NCBI GenBank assembly: GCA_030596265.1
Contig: JAUVKM010000005.1
Coordinates: forward strand, 1-22,166
Direction of reading: 5' to 3'
DNA length: 22,166 nucleotides
Source of the DNA: Candidatus Cloacimonadota bacterium
GTDB lineage: Bacteria > Cloacimonadota > Cloacimonadia > Cloacimonadales > TCS61
Shown: positions 15,143 through 22,166 of the stretch, piece by piece
Layout of the letters: each line of letters starts with the position of its first letter
How positions within the stretch are numbered: the stretch's first letter is position 1
Position numbers and translations under genes: made by a program
The notes under the pieces: model-generated
Database searches by the model: none
What the model was told of the DNA's origin: nothing
What the model saw: only the letters and a program-made list of their open reading frames with translations

Positions 15143-16345
15143 ATGACAGATGTTTTTATATGTGATGCAATCAGAACTCCAGTAGGAAGATATGGTGGTG
15201 GTCTTTCGTCAATCAGAGCGGATGATCTGGCAGCAATTCCTTTAAAAGAAATTGTAACTAGAAATCCTGATGTTGATTGGCTAGCTGTTGACGATATCCT
15301 TATGGGATGTGCTAACCAGGCAGGTGAAGACAATCGAAATGTTGCCAGGATGGCTTCCCTACTTGCAGGATTTTCCGAAACTATTCCAGGCTCTACAATA
15401 AATAGACTTTGCGGCTCAGGAATGGATGCGATAGGTATTGCTGCAAGAGCTATTAAAGCAGGTGAAGCAGAATTGATCATTGCAGGAGGTGTTGAAAGCA
15501 TGTCACGTGCTCCTTACGTTATGGGCAAGCCATTAACAGCTTTCTCAAGAACACCGGAGGTACATGATACAACGATTGGCTGGCGTTTTGTAAATAAGGT
15601 TTTCAATAAAAAATTTGGTACCGAGCCATTGATCATGACTGCAGAAAACATAGCTAAAGAGTTTAATATAAGCCGTGAAGATCAAGACAAATTTGCTCAT
15701 TGGAGCCAACAGAAAGCTCATGTTGCTCAAAACAACGGTTTGTTGGCAGAAGAAATTATCCCTGTTACCGTTCCTCAACGTAAAGGTGATCCCATAGTAT
15801 TTAATAAAGATGAACACCCCAGACTGACCTCACCAGAGAAATTAGCATCTTTAAGAGTTCTTACTGGTGAAAATGGATCAATTACTGCTGGTAATGCTTC
15901 CGGTATTAACGACGGTGCAGCAGCTTTAATTATAGCTTCAGATAGTGCTGTGAAAAAACATGGATTAATACCAAAAGTTAAAATTATTGGAATGGAAACA
16001 GCAGGTGTTCTCCCTCGTATTATGGGAATGGGACCTGTTCCGGCTACTAATAAACTTCTAAAACGTTTAGAGCTGACATTTGATGATATGGATATTATAG
16101 AACTTAATGAAGCTTTTGCTTCACAATCGTTAGCTTGTTCTCGCGAATTTGGTCTTTTAGATGACGATTCCCGGATAAACCCCTTGGGTGGTGCAATAGC
16201 ACTTGGACATCCCCTTGGAATGAGCGGTGCAAGATTGATAACTACAGCATTTTATCAGTTGCAGCGTACAAATTCTAAAATGGCACTCTGCACAATGTGC
16301 ATAGGTGTTGGACAGGGTATCGCGATGGTACTTGAAAAAGTATAA
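15143..16345 (+). CDS. pcaF: 3-oxoadipyl-CoA thiolase (PcaF/PaaJ type)
   Basis: The 400-aa thiolase shows Cys90 in NRLCGSG (acyl-carrying), His356 in GHP and Cys386 in CTMCIGVGQG. Several stretches match Escherichia coli PaaJ and Pseudomonas PcaF as I remember them, nearly word for word: RTPVGRYGGGLSSIRADDLA, GCANQAGEDNRNVARMA, TTIGWRFVN and ALCTMCIGVGQGIAM. This is closer than to acetoacetyl-CoA thiolases (AtoB), so cleavage of 3-oxoadipyl-CoA to succinyl-CoA and acetyl-CoA is the best reading. GAGGTGA lies before the ATG. It is the last gene of the operon, followed by a terminator. No aromatic ring-cleavage genes are nearby, so 3-oxoadipate must come from another source. Confidence 0.9.
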   Translation: MTDVFICDAIRTPVGRYGGGLSSIRADDLAAIPLKEIVTRNPDVDWLAVDDILMGCANQAGEDNRNVARMASLLAGFSETIPGSTINRLCGSGMDAIGIAARAIKAGEAELIIAGGVESMSRAPYVMGKPLTAFSRTPEVHDTTIGWRFVNKVFNKKFGTEPLIMTAENIAKEFNISREDQDKFAHWSQQKAHVAQNNGLLAEEIIPVTVPQRKGDPIVFNKDEHPRLTSPEKLASLRVLTGENGSITAGNASGINDGAAALIIASDSAVKKHGLIPKVKIIGMETAGVLPRIMGMGPVPATNKLLKRLELTFDDMDIIELNEAFASQSLACSREFGLLDDDSRINPLGGAIALGHPLGMSGARLITTAFYQLQRTNSKMALCTMCIGVGQGIAMVLEKV

Positions 16346-16373
16346 GATCTAAGACAAAATAATAAATAGTTCT

Positions 16374-16404
16374 GGTTCTCATACTTTGCATGGGAGCCTT
16401 TTTT
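16374..16404 (+). terminator. Intrinsic terminator of the aminomutase-thiolase operon
   Basis: GGTTCTCAT (16374-16382) pairs with ATGGGAGCC (16390-16398), including two G-U pairs, around a 7-base loop and is followed by six T residues (16399-16404). It lies 28 bases after the thiolase stop and separates it from the convergent minus-strand toxin-antitoxin genes. Confidence 0.8.
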
Positions 16405-16411
16405 ATTGCAT

Positions 16412-17497
16412 TTAGTTAAAATTAATTTTTCTTCTTAAATGATTCATTTGGTAGAATTTGATATACTTTTCTCTTTGTAGACGACCAACAACAACCCCCG
16501 GACAGATTTCGTTTTGATTTGCAAAGTTATGTATTGAAGTTTCATCAAATTCTTTTTGTGAGACAAATTTTTTCCATTTTTTATCTGGTATTAGAAAATT
16601 ACTCGCATAAATATCTGCTTCTAGCTCTTTTTCATCCGTAGTTTTTGAGTTTGCCTCAATAAAAATTTCACTTTTACCATGTAATATTATATGAGCTGCT
16701 TCGTGAAAAAATGCAAACCAGAAATAATCTTCATATTTCCGATATAATGACAACTGAATCAATGCTTTATCCTTTGTTAACCATCGAGTAATGCCATAAA
16801 CGGGTAAACCTTTTGGTCTTGGAACAAAGACTAATGCAGCACCTGCATTGGCACATAATTCAACCATCTGTTTATCAAAATTGTCTGGAGATGTTTTGAT
16901 GAAGCTCCTTATTACATTTAAAGATTTTTTGAATTCGATTAAATTAAAATTATTACATAAAATATTTTGAGCTTTTATCTCTCCCTGTCTAAGCCATACT
17001 GAATTTGCTTCGGGTTTAGTATTAAATGCGGAAGATTGTTTATATGCAACTTTGGGGGATGTCCATATCGTATTCCATTCTTCTGGAGAAGAAATACCAA
17101 AGAAACTTAACAGTTCTTTTAGTTGCAATATTTTATCGTTTTGCTTATTAATCCAAACATTTTTTATCATTTCCTTAATTGGAAAATTGTTCACCCAAGA
17201 TACATGATTACTAAGAAGTTCTTTTTCTATTGAATAAGCAATATACTCATCAAACTGTTTCTGTCGAGTATTCCAAAATGAAGCTGAAACACTTAACACC
17301 TTTTCAAGTTGAAGAGCAGTTGTTGGAGTTATGATAAGCTTACCCTTAATAATTTTATTGATTTTATTAATGGGTCTTCCCATACGTTGAGCTAATTCTT
17401 TTTGAGTAAGTCCTTTCTCTTCCAATATATCTAACAATGTAAGACCAGGATGACTCACGAATTCTGGTTTATATTCATTAATAATGCTATTTGCCAT
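16412..17497 (-). CDS. higA: HigA-type antitoxin fused to an ImmA/IrrE-like zinc peptidase
   Basis: The 361-aa protein has an N-terminal HTH (about 17-75; GLTQKELAQRMGRPINKINKI) of the HigA/VapI type and a C-terminal ImmA/IrrE domain. The latter shows the zinc motif HEAAH at 265-269 and ELEADIYASNFLIP (291-304), where a downstream acidic residue is the third ligand. HigA binds its own operator and neutralises HigB; the fused peptidase could cleave a regulator or affect antitoxin turnover. It lies downstream of the toxin on the same strand and overlaps it by 11 bases, the usual toxin-first order of hig systems. It is convergent to the thiolase. The fused architecture is known among HigA-like proteins. 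The call is firm; the role of the protease is inferred. Confidence 0.85.
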   Translation of the reverse strand: MANSIINEYKPEFVSHPGLTLLDILEEKGLTQKELAQRMGRPINKINKIIKGKLIITPTTALQLEKVLSVSASFWNTRQKQFDEYIAYSIEKELLSNHVSWVNNFPIKEMIKNVWINKQNDKILQLKELLSFFGISSPEEWNTIWTSPKVAYKQSSAFNTKPEANSVWLRQGEIKAQNILCNNFNLIEFKKSLNVIRSFIKTSPDNFDKQMVELCANAGAALVFVPRPKGLPVYGITRWLTKDKALIQLSLYRKYEDYFWFAFFHEAAHIILHGKSEIFIEANSKTTDEKELEADIYASNFLIPDKKWKKFVSQKEFDETSIHNFANQNEICPGVVVGRLQREKYIKFYQMNHLRRKINFN

Positions 17498-17792
17498 GAT
17501 AATCTCCTATAAATACAATTTGTACAGCCTTAATCTTAGATAAATTAAGACGTCCATCTTTTGATATTGGCATTGGATTTTCTATAGGTAGAAAACACAA
17601 TCTATTTGGATGATCTAAGTCTAAAGCCCATTGTCCTTTTCTATCTTCCAATAAGGGGTGTAACCTACCTGGAAGAGATTTCAATACTTCCATGTTATCA
17701 GATGCTCTGATATCATCCAATCTCCTTTTTAGTTTACCAGAAGATTTATTACACACTTTTTTAATTTTATTCGTACCAAATATGATTTCCAT
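17487..17792 (-). CDS. higB: HigB/RelE-like toxin
   Basis: This 101-aa protein resembles HigB-like toxins of the RelE/ParE superfamily: KIKKVCNKSSGKLKRRLDDI, LHPLLEDRKGQWALDLDHPNRL and the C-terminal IVFIGDYH are typical. Such toxins are ribosome-dependent mRNA interferases. The gene starts at 17792 on the minus strand, with ATAGGT as a weak ribosome-binding site. Its 3' end overlaps the antitoxin start by 11 bases, which indicates coupled translation. The pair sits between the thiolase and transporter genes with no transposase nearby. Confidence 0.85.
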   Translation of the reverse strand: MEIIFGTNKIKKVCNKSSGKLKRRLDDIRASDNMEVLKSLPGRLHPLLEDRKGQWALDLDHPNRLCFLPIENPMPISKDGRLNLSKIKAVQIVFIGDYHGK

Positions 17793-17809
17793 TTGATTTA
17801 CCTATGGGG

Positions 17810-17833
17810 TCAATTTATTTATCAATTTATTTT
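17810..17833. promoter_or_regulatory. 12-base tandem repeat just upstream of the toxin gene
   Basis: TCAATTTATTTA (17810-17821) is followed directly by TCAATTTATTTT (17822-17833), 18 bases before the toxin start codon. Repeats here could be operator half-sites for the HTH of the antitoxin. AT-rich DNA makes chance similarity possible. The remaining 17834-18022 stretch is very AT-rich with nothing else I can assign. Confidence 0.35.
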
Positions 17834-18022
17834 CGTCAAGATTAAAATTTATAATAAAAAGTTGTTTAATTATAATTTTGGTAGTTTAGAGCGTTACTAA
17901 TTATAGTATTTATCTAAATAATTCTTATTTTAAAAATTACATTCAGAATTGAAAGAAAATATAAAATTTCAACATTCGTATATACTTGTTAATTCTTTTC
18001 TTTTTTACTTCATTACTTTAAT

Positions 18023-18051
18023 TTGACACAAATATCTTTAGCAATTATTTA
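18023..18051 (+). promoter_or_regulatory. Promoter close to the transporter start; possibly leaderless transcript
   Basis: A perfect TTGACA (18023-18028) and a fair TATTTA (18046-18051) with a 17-base spacer end only 8 bases before the ATG at 18060. No Shine-Dalgarno sequence is visible between them. Transcription would start near the ATG, so translation may be leaderless. Confidence 0.4.
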
Positions 18052-18059
18052 AGACATCA

Positions 18060-20288
18060 ATGGAAAATGAAATTAATGTTGGTGAAAATAATAAACCTGT
18101 CGTAGAAAAATTTGGCACATTCTTAGGAGTATACACACCAAGCGTTCTCACAATTCTTGGACTTGTAATGTACCTTCGTTTTGGGTGGGTTCTCGGAAAT
18201 GTGGGTCTTGGCTTCACGATGTTAATTGTCCTTTTAGCTAGTTCTATCACATTTATAACCGCACTCAGTGCTTCAGCAATTGCAACAAATATGCACGTTG
18301 GTGTAGGTGGAGAATATTACATGATCTCCCGCAGTTTAGGTTTAGAATTAGGTGGAGCTATTGGGATTCCATTATATTTGTGCAGAACACTCAGTATCAC
18401 TTTTTACAGTTTCGGTCTGGCAGAAGCAGTTATGATGTTCTGGCCTGCTTCATTGGGAATTATGCCTTCTCATATAATTCAATTAATTGCTGCCATGATC
18501 ATCATTGCAATCACGATTCTTTCCGGTAAAAGTGCTGGACTCGTCCTCAAGCTGCAAATCCCTATTATGATCGCTGTTGGGATATCAATATTGGCATTAC
18601 TGATAGGCGCTTTAATGGGAAGTTCACAAACCCCTGAAATGACAGTAACACTCCGTACAGCACCAAAAGGTTTCTGGTATGTGTTTGCCGTTTTCTTTCC
18701 AGCTGTCACTGGTTTTACTGCCGGTATCGGCATGAGTGGAGATTTAAAAAATCCACGAAAATCCATACCAAAAGGAACTCTATTAGCAATTTCTACAGGT
18801 TTACTCATCTATTTATTTATTCCACTAATTTTAGCTTTCACAGGTAAAATAAGTCCGGAAGGTCTGGCAAAAGGCGGAGTAGAAACTTGGAGTAAAATTG
18901 CCATCTTTGGTTCCTTGCTAATTATCCCTGGTATTTTTGGAGCGATCCTTTCTTCTGCTTTTGGTAGCGTTTTGGGTGGACCACGAGTTCTGCAGTCACT
19001 CGCTCAGGATAGACTAGCTCCTTCCTTCCTGGCAAAACTTTCCAAAACCGGACAGCCTACAATTTCCACCTGGATCAGTGGTGCTATCGCCTTGGTTGCA
19101 GTTGCTTTGGGTGATTTGAATACGGTTGCTGAATTTGTCACTATTCTTTTCCTCACTCTTTATGTTATAATAAATTTCAGCGCAGCGTTGGAAAGTCTTA
19201 CTGGTGATGCCTCCTACCGACCAAAAATAAAAGTTCCATGGCTTGTATCATTACTTGGTTCATTTGGAGCAATTGCCGTGATGTTCCTGATTAGTCCTGT
19301 AGCATGTATTTTAGCAATTGGTTTCGAAATTATTTTATTCTTGGTTTTGCGAAAGCGTTCCATGCAAAAAGAGTGGGGTGATGTAAGAGCTGGATTCTGG
19401 AGTACTTTAGCTCGTTTTGCTCTACTGAAACTGAAAAAGCATGCAAATGATCCTCGCAACTGGCGACCCAATATTCTGGTTTTTGCAGGTGATGTAAAAA
19501 AACGTTTACCACTGGTTCAATTAGCAAATTTCTTTAACCAACGCCGCGGAATATTAACTGTATGCAACATGATAATCGGCAATTTGAAGAGAAATGAGAT
19601 CGACATTAAAAAAGAAACCGAAAAGATGGATGAAACCTTAGATCAAGCTGGAATCTTAGCCTTCAATGAAGTAAATGTTGTTTCCCATTTCGAAAGTGGA
19701 ACTATAAATATTACCCAGGCAAACGGTATCGCAGGTCTTAATTCTAATACTATCATGTTCGGCTGGTCCGAAAAAAAGAAACGAATGATCTCTATGCTTA
19801 AAACGATTCGCACAATTTCAGGATTACAAAAGAGTTCTCTACTTGTTAGAATAAATGAATCACCTGAAACATCTGGTCGTGACAGAATAGATATCTGGTG
19901 GCGTGGTAAACACAGCAATGGTGACCTGATGCTGTTGCTTGCACATCTACTTAGCTTAAACGATGAATGGAAAAACGCTAAGATCATAATTCATACAATT
20001 ATCCTACGTGAAGAAGATCGTGAATTCATGACGGAAAATGTGCAGGAAATGATCGATGAAGTGCGCATTAAAGCAGAACCAAAAATTATTATAAAACCTC
20101 AAAATAAATCTGTTACCGAAATAATTCATGAGCACAGCTGGAACGCAAACCTTGTATTTATGGGGCTTAAACTTCCACTTGAAGGTGAAGAAAAAGATTA
20201 TGTGACCAGGCTGGAAGAACTTTCTGATGGACTGAAAACAACTGTCTTTGTGCGTAATGCAGAAGAATTTGCCGGTGAAATGATATAG
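18060..20288 (+). CDS. SLC12-like cation-chloride cotransporter (APC superfamily) with large cytoplasmic C-terminus
   Basis: The 742-aa protein begins with the signature KFGTFLGVYTPSVLTILG (17-34) and MYLRFGWVLGNVG, typical of bacterial relatives of the SLC12 cation-chloride cotransporters. About 12 membrane helices span roughly 22-430, with LKNPRKSIPKGT near residue 228 as in APC transporters. The C-terminal ~300 residues are soluble and begin NWRPNILVFAGD, resembling the regulatory domain of the same family. It likely moves Na+, K+ and Cl-, but some bacterial relatives transport amino acids, so a role for lysine cannot be excluded. The gene is divergent from the toxin-antitoxin pair and lacks a clear ribosome-binding site. 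It is followed after 131 bases by a lysine-dehydrogenase-like gene. Family firm, substrate uncertain. Confidence 0.8.
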   Translation: MENEINVGENNKPVVEKFGTFLGVYTPSVLTILGLVMYLRFGWVLGNVGLGFTMLIVLLASSITFITALSASAIATNMHVGVGGEYYMISRSLGLELGGAIGIPLYLCRTLSITFYSFGLAEAVMMFWPASLGIMPSHIIQLIAAMIIIAITILSGKSAGLVLKLQIPIMIAVGISILALLIGALMGSSQTPEMTVTLRTAPKGFWYVFAVFFPAVTGFTAGIGMSGDLKNPRKSIPKGTLLAISTGLLIYLFIPLILAFTGKISPEGLAKGGVETWSKIAIFGSLLIIPGIFGAILSSAFGSVLGGPRVLQSLAQDRLAPSFLAKLSKTGQPTISTWISGAIALVAVALGDLNTVAEFVTILFLTLYVIINFSAALESLTGDASYRPKIKVPWLVSLLGSFGAIAVMFLISPVACILAIGFEIILFLVLRKRSMQKEWGDVRAGFWSTLARFALLKLKKHANDPRNWRPNILVFAGDVKKRLPLVQLANFFNQRRGILTVCNMIIGNLKRNEIDIKKETEKMDETLDQAGILAFNEVNVVSHFESGTINITQANGIAGLNSNTIMFGWSEKKKRMISMLKTIRTISGLQKSSLLVRINESPETSGRDRIDIWWRGKHSNGDLMLLLAHLLSLNDEWKNAKIIIHTIILREEDREFMTENVQEMIDEVRIKAEPKIIIKPQNKSVTEIIHEHSWNANLVFMGLKLPLEGEEKDYVTRLEELSDGLKTTVFVRNAEEFAGEMI

Positions 20289-20347
20289 TAACTTATTTAT
20301 ATGAGCATTTCATATTAAGAGCCATTTTAAACTATTTCACTTAAAAT

Positions 20348-20377
20348 TTGACACTTTCCCAAACCATAAATTAATAA
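20348..20377 (+). promoter_or_regulatory. Possible promoter of the lysine dehydrogenase-like gene
   Basis: TTGACA (20348-20353) is followed after 17-18 bases by TTAATA/TAATAA (20371-20377), about 43 bases before the ATG at 20420. The -10 is weak. A short AT-rich hairpin (ATATGA 20299-20304 with TCATAT 20310-20315) lies upstream, after the transporter gene. Confidence 0.35.
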
Positions 20378-20419
20378 CATAAAATTAATTATAATTAACG
20401 TGAGTGTTAAGTGATAAAT

Positions 20420-21547
20420 ATGAAGAATAAAATAATCATACTCGGTGCAGGGATGGTGGGTAGAGCAATAGCTATTGATCTTGCCAAAAAACACAATGTT
20501 GTATCAGCCGATATCTGTGATGAAAGTTTAAAAAAACTGGAAAAATTTGATAACATTAAAACAATAAAGAGTGACCTTTCTAATCAAGAAAATGTTAAGA
20601 ATATAATAAAAGATTCTGATCTTGTCGTAAGTGCTGTTCCCGGTTTCATGGGATTTGAAATATTGAAGACAATTATAGAATCCGGTAAAGATGTGGTTGA
20701 CATTGCTTTCTTCCCCGAAGATGCCCTGCATCTTGATGCGCTGGCAAAAAAACATAATGTTACTGCCATAATGGATTGCGGTGTTGCACCCGGCATGAGC
20801 AATGTGATATTGGGTTATCATAACACAAAAATGACTGTTGAGAATTTTGAATTTTATGTAGGTGGACTTCCGCAAAAAAGGACTCTTCCTTTCCAATATA
20901 AAGCTCCCTTCTCACCTATCGATGTTATCGAAGAATATATCTGCCCTGCCCGTTTTGTGGAAAATGGAAATATCGTTATTAAGCCAGCTTTATCTGATAC
21001 TGAATTTATAGAATTTGAATATGTGGGAACTCTGGAATCATTTAATACTGATGGTTTGCGTTCACTTATCAAAACAATGAACATTCCCAATATGAAAGAG
21101 AAAACTCTTCGCTATCCGGGTTATATCGATCAGATCAAACTACTCAAAGATTATGGATTTTTCCAATCTGAAGAAGTAGAAATAAATGGAAGACATATCC
21201 GTCCAATCGACCTAACCTCTAAATTACTGATTTCAAAATGGAAACTGGAAGATGATGAACCAGAATTTACAGTTATGAAAATAATAATTTCTGGTATTGA
21301 GAACAACCAAAAAGTGAAATATATTTATGAACTTTTTGACAAGTTTGATGCAGAAACTCAAACGTCATCTATGGCTCGTACAACAGGTTATTCATGTACA
21401 TCTACTGTTGAGCTTGTGTTAAATGGAGATTATACAGAGAAAGGTTTGTTCCCACCAGAATTTTTAGGTGCCAAGAATGATTGCCTAAAAAAAATGCTGG
21501 CATATCAAGAAGAAAGAAATATAGTTTATAAGATCAGCAAGACTTGA
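20420..21547 (+). CDS. Lysine 6-dehydrogenase-like enzyme (saccharopine dehydrogenase family)
   Basis: From the ATG at 20420 the protein is 375 aa; a GTG at 20411 would add three residues but leave an odd MIN start. The Rossmann motif is ILGAGMVGRAIAIDL (7-21). VVSAVPGFMGFEILKTII, DCGVAPGMSN (119-128) and FYVGGLP (145-151) closely resemble the archaeal L-lysine 6-dehydrogenase (Pyrococcus, crystal structure) and bacterial LysDH as I recall them. That enzyme oxidises lysine with NAD to 2-aminoadipate 6-semialdehyde (or its cyclic form) and ammonia. It is a distant paralogue of the saccharopine dehydrogenase at 5743. A second route into the same semialdehyde would fit the locus. Neighbours are the SLC12-like transporter before it and an EamA transporter after it. 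Substrate is inferred; related enzymes use other diamines or amino acids. Confidence 0.82.
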   Translation: MKNKIIILGAGMVGRAIAIDLAKKHNVVSADICDESLKKLEKFDNIKTIKSDLSNQENVKNIIKDSDLVVSAVPGFMGFEILKTIIESGKDVVDIAFFPEDALHLDALAKKHNVTAIMDCGVAPGMSNVILGYHNTKMTVENFEFYVGGLPQKRTLPFQYKAPFSPIDVIEEYICPARFVENGNIVIKPALSDTEFIEFEYVGTLESFNTDGLRSLIKTMNIPNMKEKTLRYPGYIDQIKLLKDYGFFQSEEVEINGRHIRPIDLTSKLLISKWKLEDDEPEFTVMKIIISGIENNQKVKYIYELFDKFDAETQTSSMARTTGYSCTSTVELVLNGDYTEKGLFPPEFLGAKNDCLKKMLAYQEERNIVYKISKT

Positions 21548-21551
21548 CTCG

Positions 21552-21569
21552 TCCCGAAAGCTTTCGGGA
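21552..21569. repeat. Perfect 18-bp palindrome in the LysDH-EamA gap
   Basis: TCCCGAAAGCTTTCGGGA reads the same on both strands. It starts 5 bases after the dehydrogenase stop. A second inverted repeat, CGAGAA (21575-21580) with TTCTCG (21597-21602), follows. There is no U-tract, so it may be a dispersed repeat or a non-classical terminator. Confidence 0.6.
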
Positions 21570-21656
21570 TGAATCGAGAATTGTTATAAATAATTGTTCT
21601 CGCCCCATCGAGCAGCTGCCGAATCATGGCAAGTCCAATTTGTTAAGGAATAAAAA

Positions 21657-22166
21657 ATGGAAGAATCTAAAAAAAGATATATCGGTGCCACAGCGATAAT
21701 ACTGGCGGCAACTATGTGGGGTTTTGACGGTGTTGTTTTAACTCCACGTCTGTACAATCTAAATGTAGGTTTTGTAGTTTTTATGCTGCATTTTGTACCA
21801 TTTGTATTAATGAATGTATTCCTTTTTAAGGAATATAAAAAACTCAAAAAGTTTACAAAAGCTGATTTTCTACTTCTGGGTGGAATTGCTTTTTTTGGTG
21901 GAGCTCTCGGTACACTGGCAATTGTTAAAGCTTTATTCCTAGTTCATTTTGATCATCTATCGGTAATCGTACTACTTCAAAAACTTCAGCCGATATTTGC
22001 TATCACTCTCGCTGCAATCTTCCTGAAAGAAAAAATAAAACCAAGATTTATTTTCTGGGGATTATTGGCCATTATCGCCAGTTATTTCCTGACTTTTGGA
22101 TTTCGTAAACCAACTATGGGCGAAGATGGTCCTCTGATACAAGCAGTATTATGGGCACTTGTAGCA
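21657..22166 (+). CDS. EamA/DMT-family transporter, N-terminal part (cut by window edge)
   Basis: One hundred and seventy codons are readable from the ATG at 21657 to the window edge. The membrane helices are evident (about 8-25, 36-54, 71-90, 100-120, 128-147). GATAIILAATMWGFDGVV at the start, LQKLQPIFAITLAAIFLKEK (the conserved end of the first EamA repeat) and the helix FIFWGLLAIIASYFLTFG are typical. EamA proteins are drug/metabolite or amino acid exporters, usually 10 helices of about 300 aa. The second repeat lies beyond the window. AAGGAAT precedes the ATG. It follows the lysine dehydrogenase-like gene by 109 bases and may export amino acids, but that is a guess from its location. Confidence 0.85.
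   Translation, partial: MEESKKRYIGATAIILAATMWGFDGVVLTPRLYNLNVGFVVFMLHFVPFVLMNVFLFKEYKKLKKFTKADFLLLGGIAFFGGALGTLAIVKALFLVHFDHLSVIVLLQKLQPIFAITLAAIFLKEKIKPRFIFWGLLAIIASYFLTFGFRKPTMGEDGPLIQAVLWALVA

Noticed and set aside
10732..16345. Classical lysine fermentation cluster (kamA with atoDA and thiolase)
   Set aside because: kamD, kamE, kdd, kce and kal are absent from the window. The aminomutase lacks the lysine-binding Asp pair, and the CoA-transferase and thiolase look like the 3-oxoadipate type.
20411..20419. GTG start of the LysDH-like gene
   Set aside because: The ATG at 20420 gives the usual short lead into the Rossmann motif, and GTG is a weaker start. It cannot be excluded from sequence alone.

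Overview
The window is an AT-rich stretch of a bacterial chromosome, probably from the FCB group. My best guess is Cloacimonadota (WWE1) or a neighbouring candidate phylum. The pointers are a secreted protein with a FlgD-like C-terminal module (motif NYPNPFNP, ending in KMILLK), dispersed palindromic repeats of the GTCATCCTGAG and GTCATTGCGAG kinds, and many amino-acid catabolism genes. This assignment is an inference from style, not from a marker gene.

Layout. Positions 1-5215 hold a truncated HAD phosphatase (minus strand), a secreted YfbK-like von Willebrand factor A protein, and an sdpR-sdpI-like regulator/immunity pair whose second gene overlaps a secreted alpha/beta hydrolase gene. Positions 5216-5742 are non-coding and carry a nested inverted-repeat (MITE-like) element. 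Positions 5743-8459 encode saccharopine dehydrogenase and lysine-ketoglutarate reductase as two separate proteins. A secreted M23-type protein follows (8588-10654). A tight five-gene operon occupies 10732-16345: a KamA-family radical SAM aminomutase, both subunits of a 3-oxoadipate-type CoA-transferase, a class III aminotransferase, and a 3-oxoadipyl-CoA thiolase of the PcaF/PaaJ type. A HigB/HigA-ImmA toxin-antitoxin pair lies on the minus strand (16412-17792). Then come an SLC12-like transporter (18060-20288), a lysine 6-dehydrogenase-like enzyme (20420-21547) and the start of an EamA transporter (21657 to the edge).

Main result. Read together, the catabolic genes suggest a lysine degradation route that I do not recognise as described. 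Lysine would go to 2-aminoadipate 6-semialdehyde via saccharopine (or directly through the lysine dehydrogenase), then to 2-aminoadipate by an aldehyde dehydrogenase that is not in the window. The radical SAM enzyme would convert this to 3-aminoadipate, the aminotransferase to 3-oxoadipate, the CoA-transferase to 3-oxoadipyl-CoA, and the thiolase to succinyl-CoA plus acetyl-CoA. The strongest evidence is in the aminomutase. The two Asp residues that hold the side-chain ammonium of lysine in lysine 2,3-aminomutase are Arg414 and Thr451 here, at exactly conserved spacing to the PLP lysine (Lys458). That predicts a substrate with a side-chain carboxylate, such as 2-aminoadipate, not lysine.

No rRNA, tRNA, CRISPR array, transposase or phage gene was seen.
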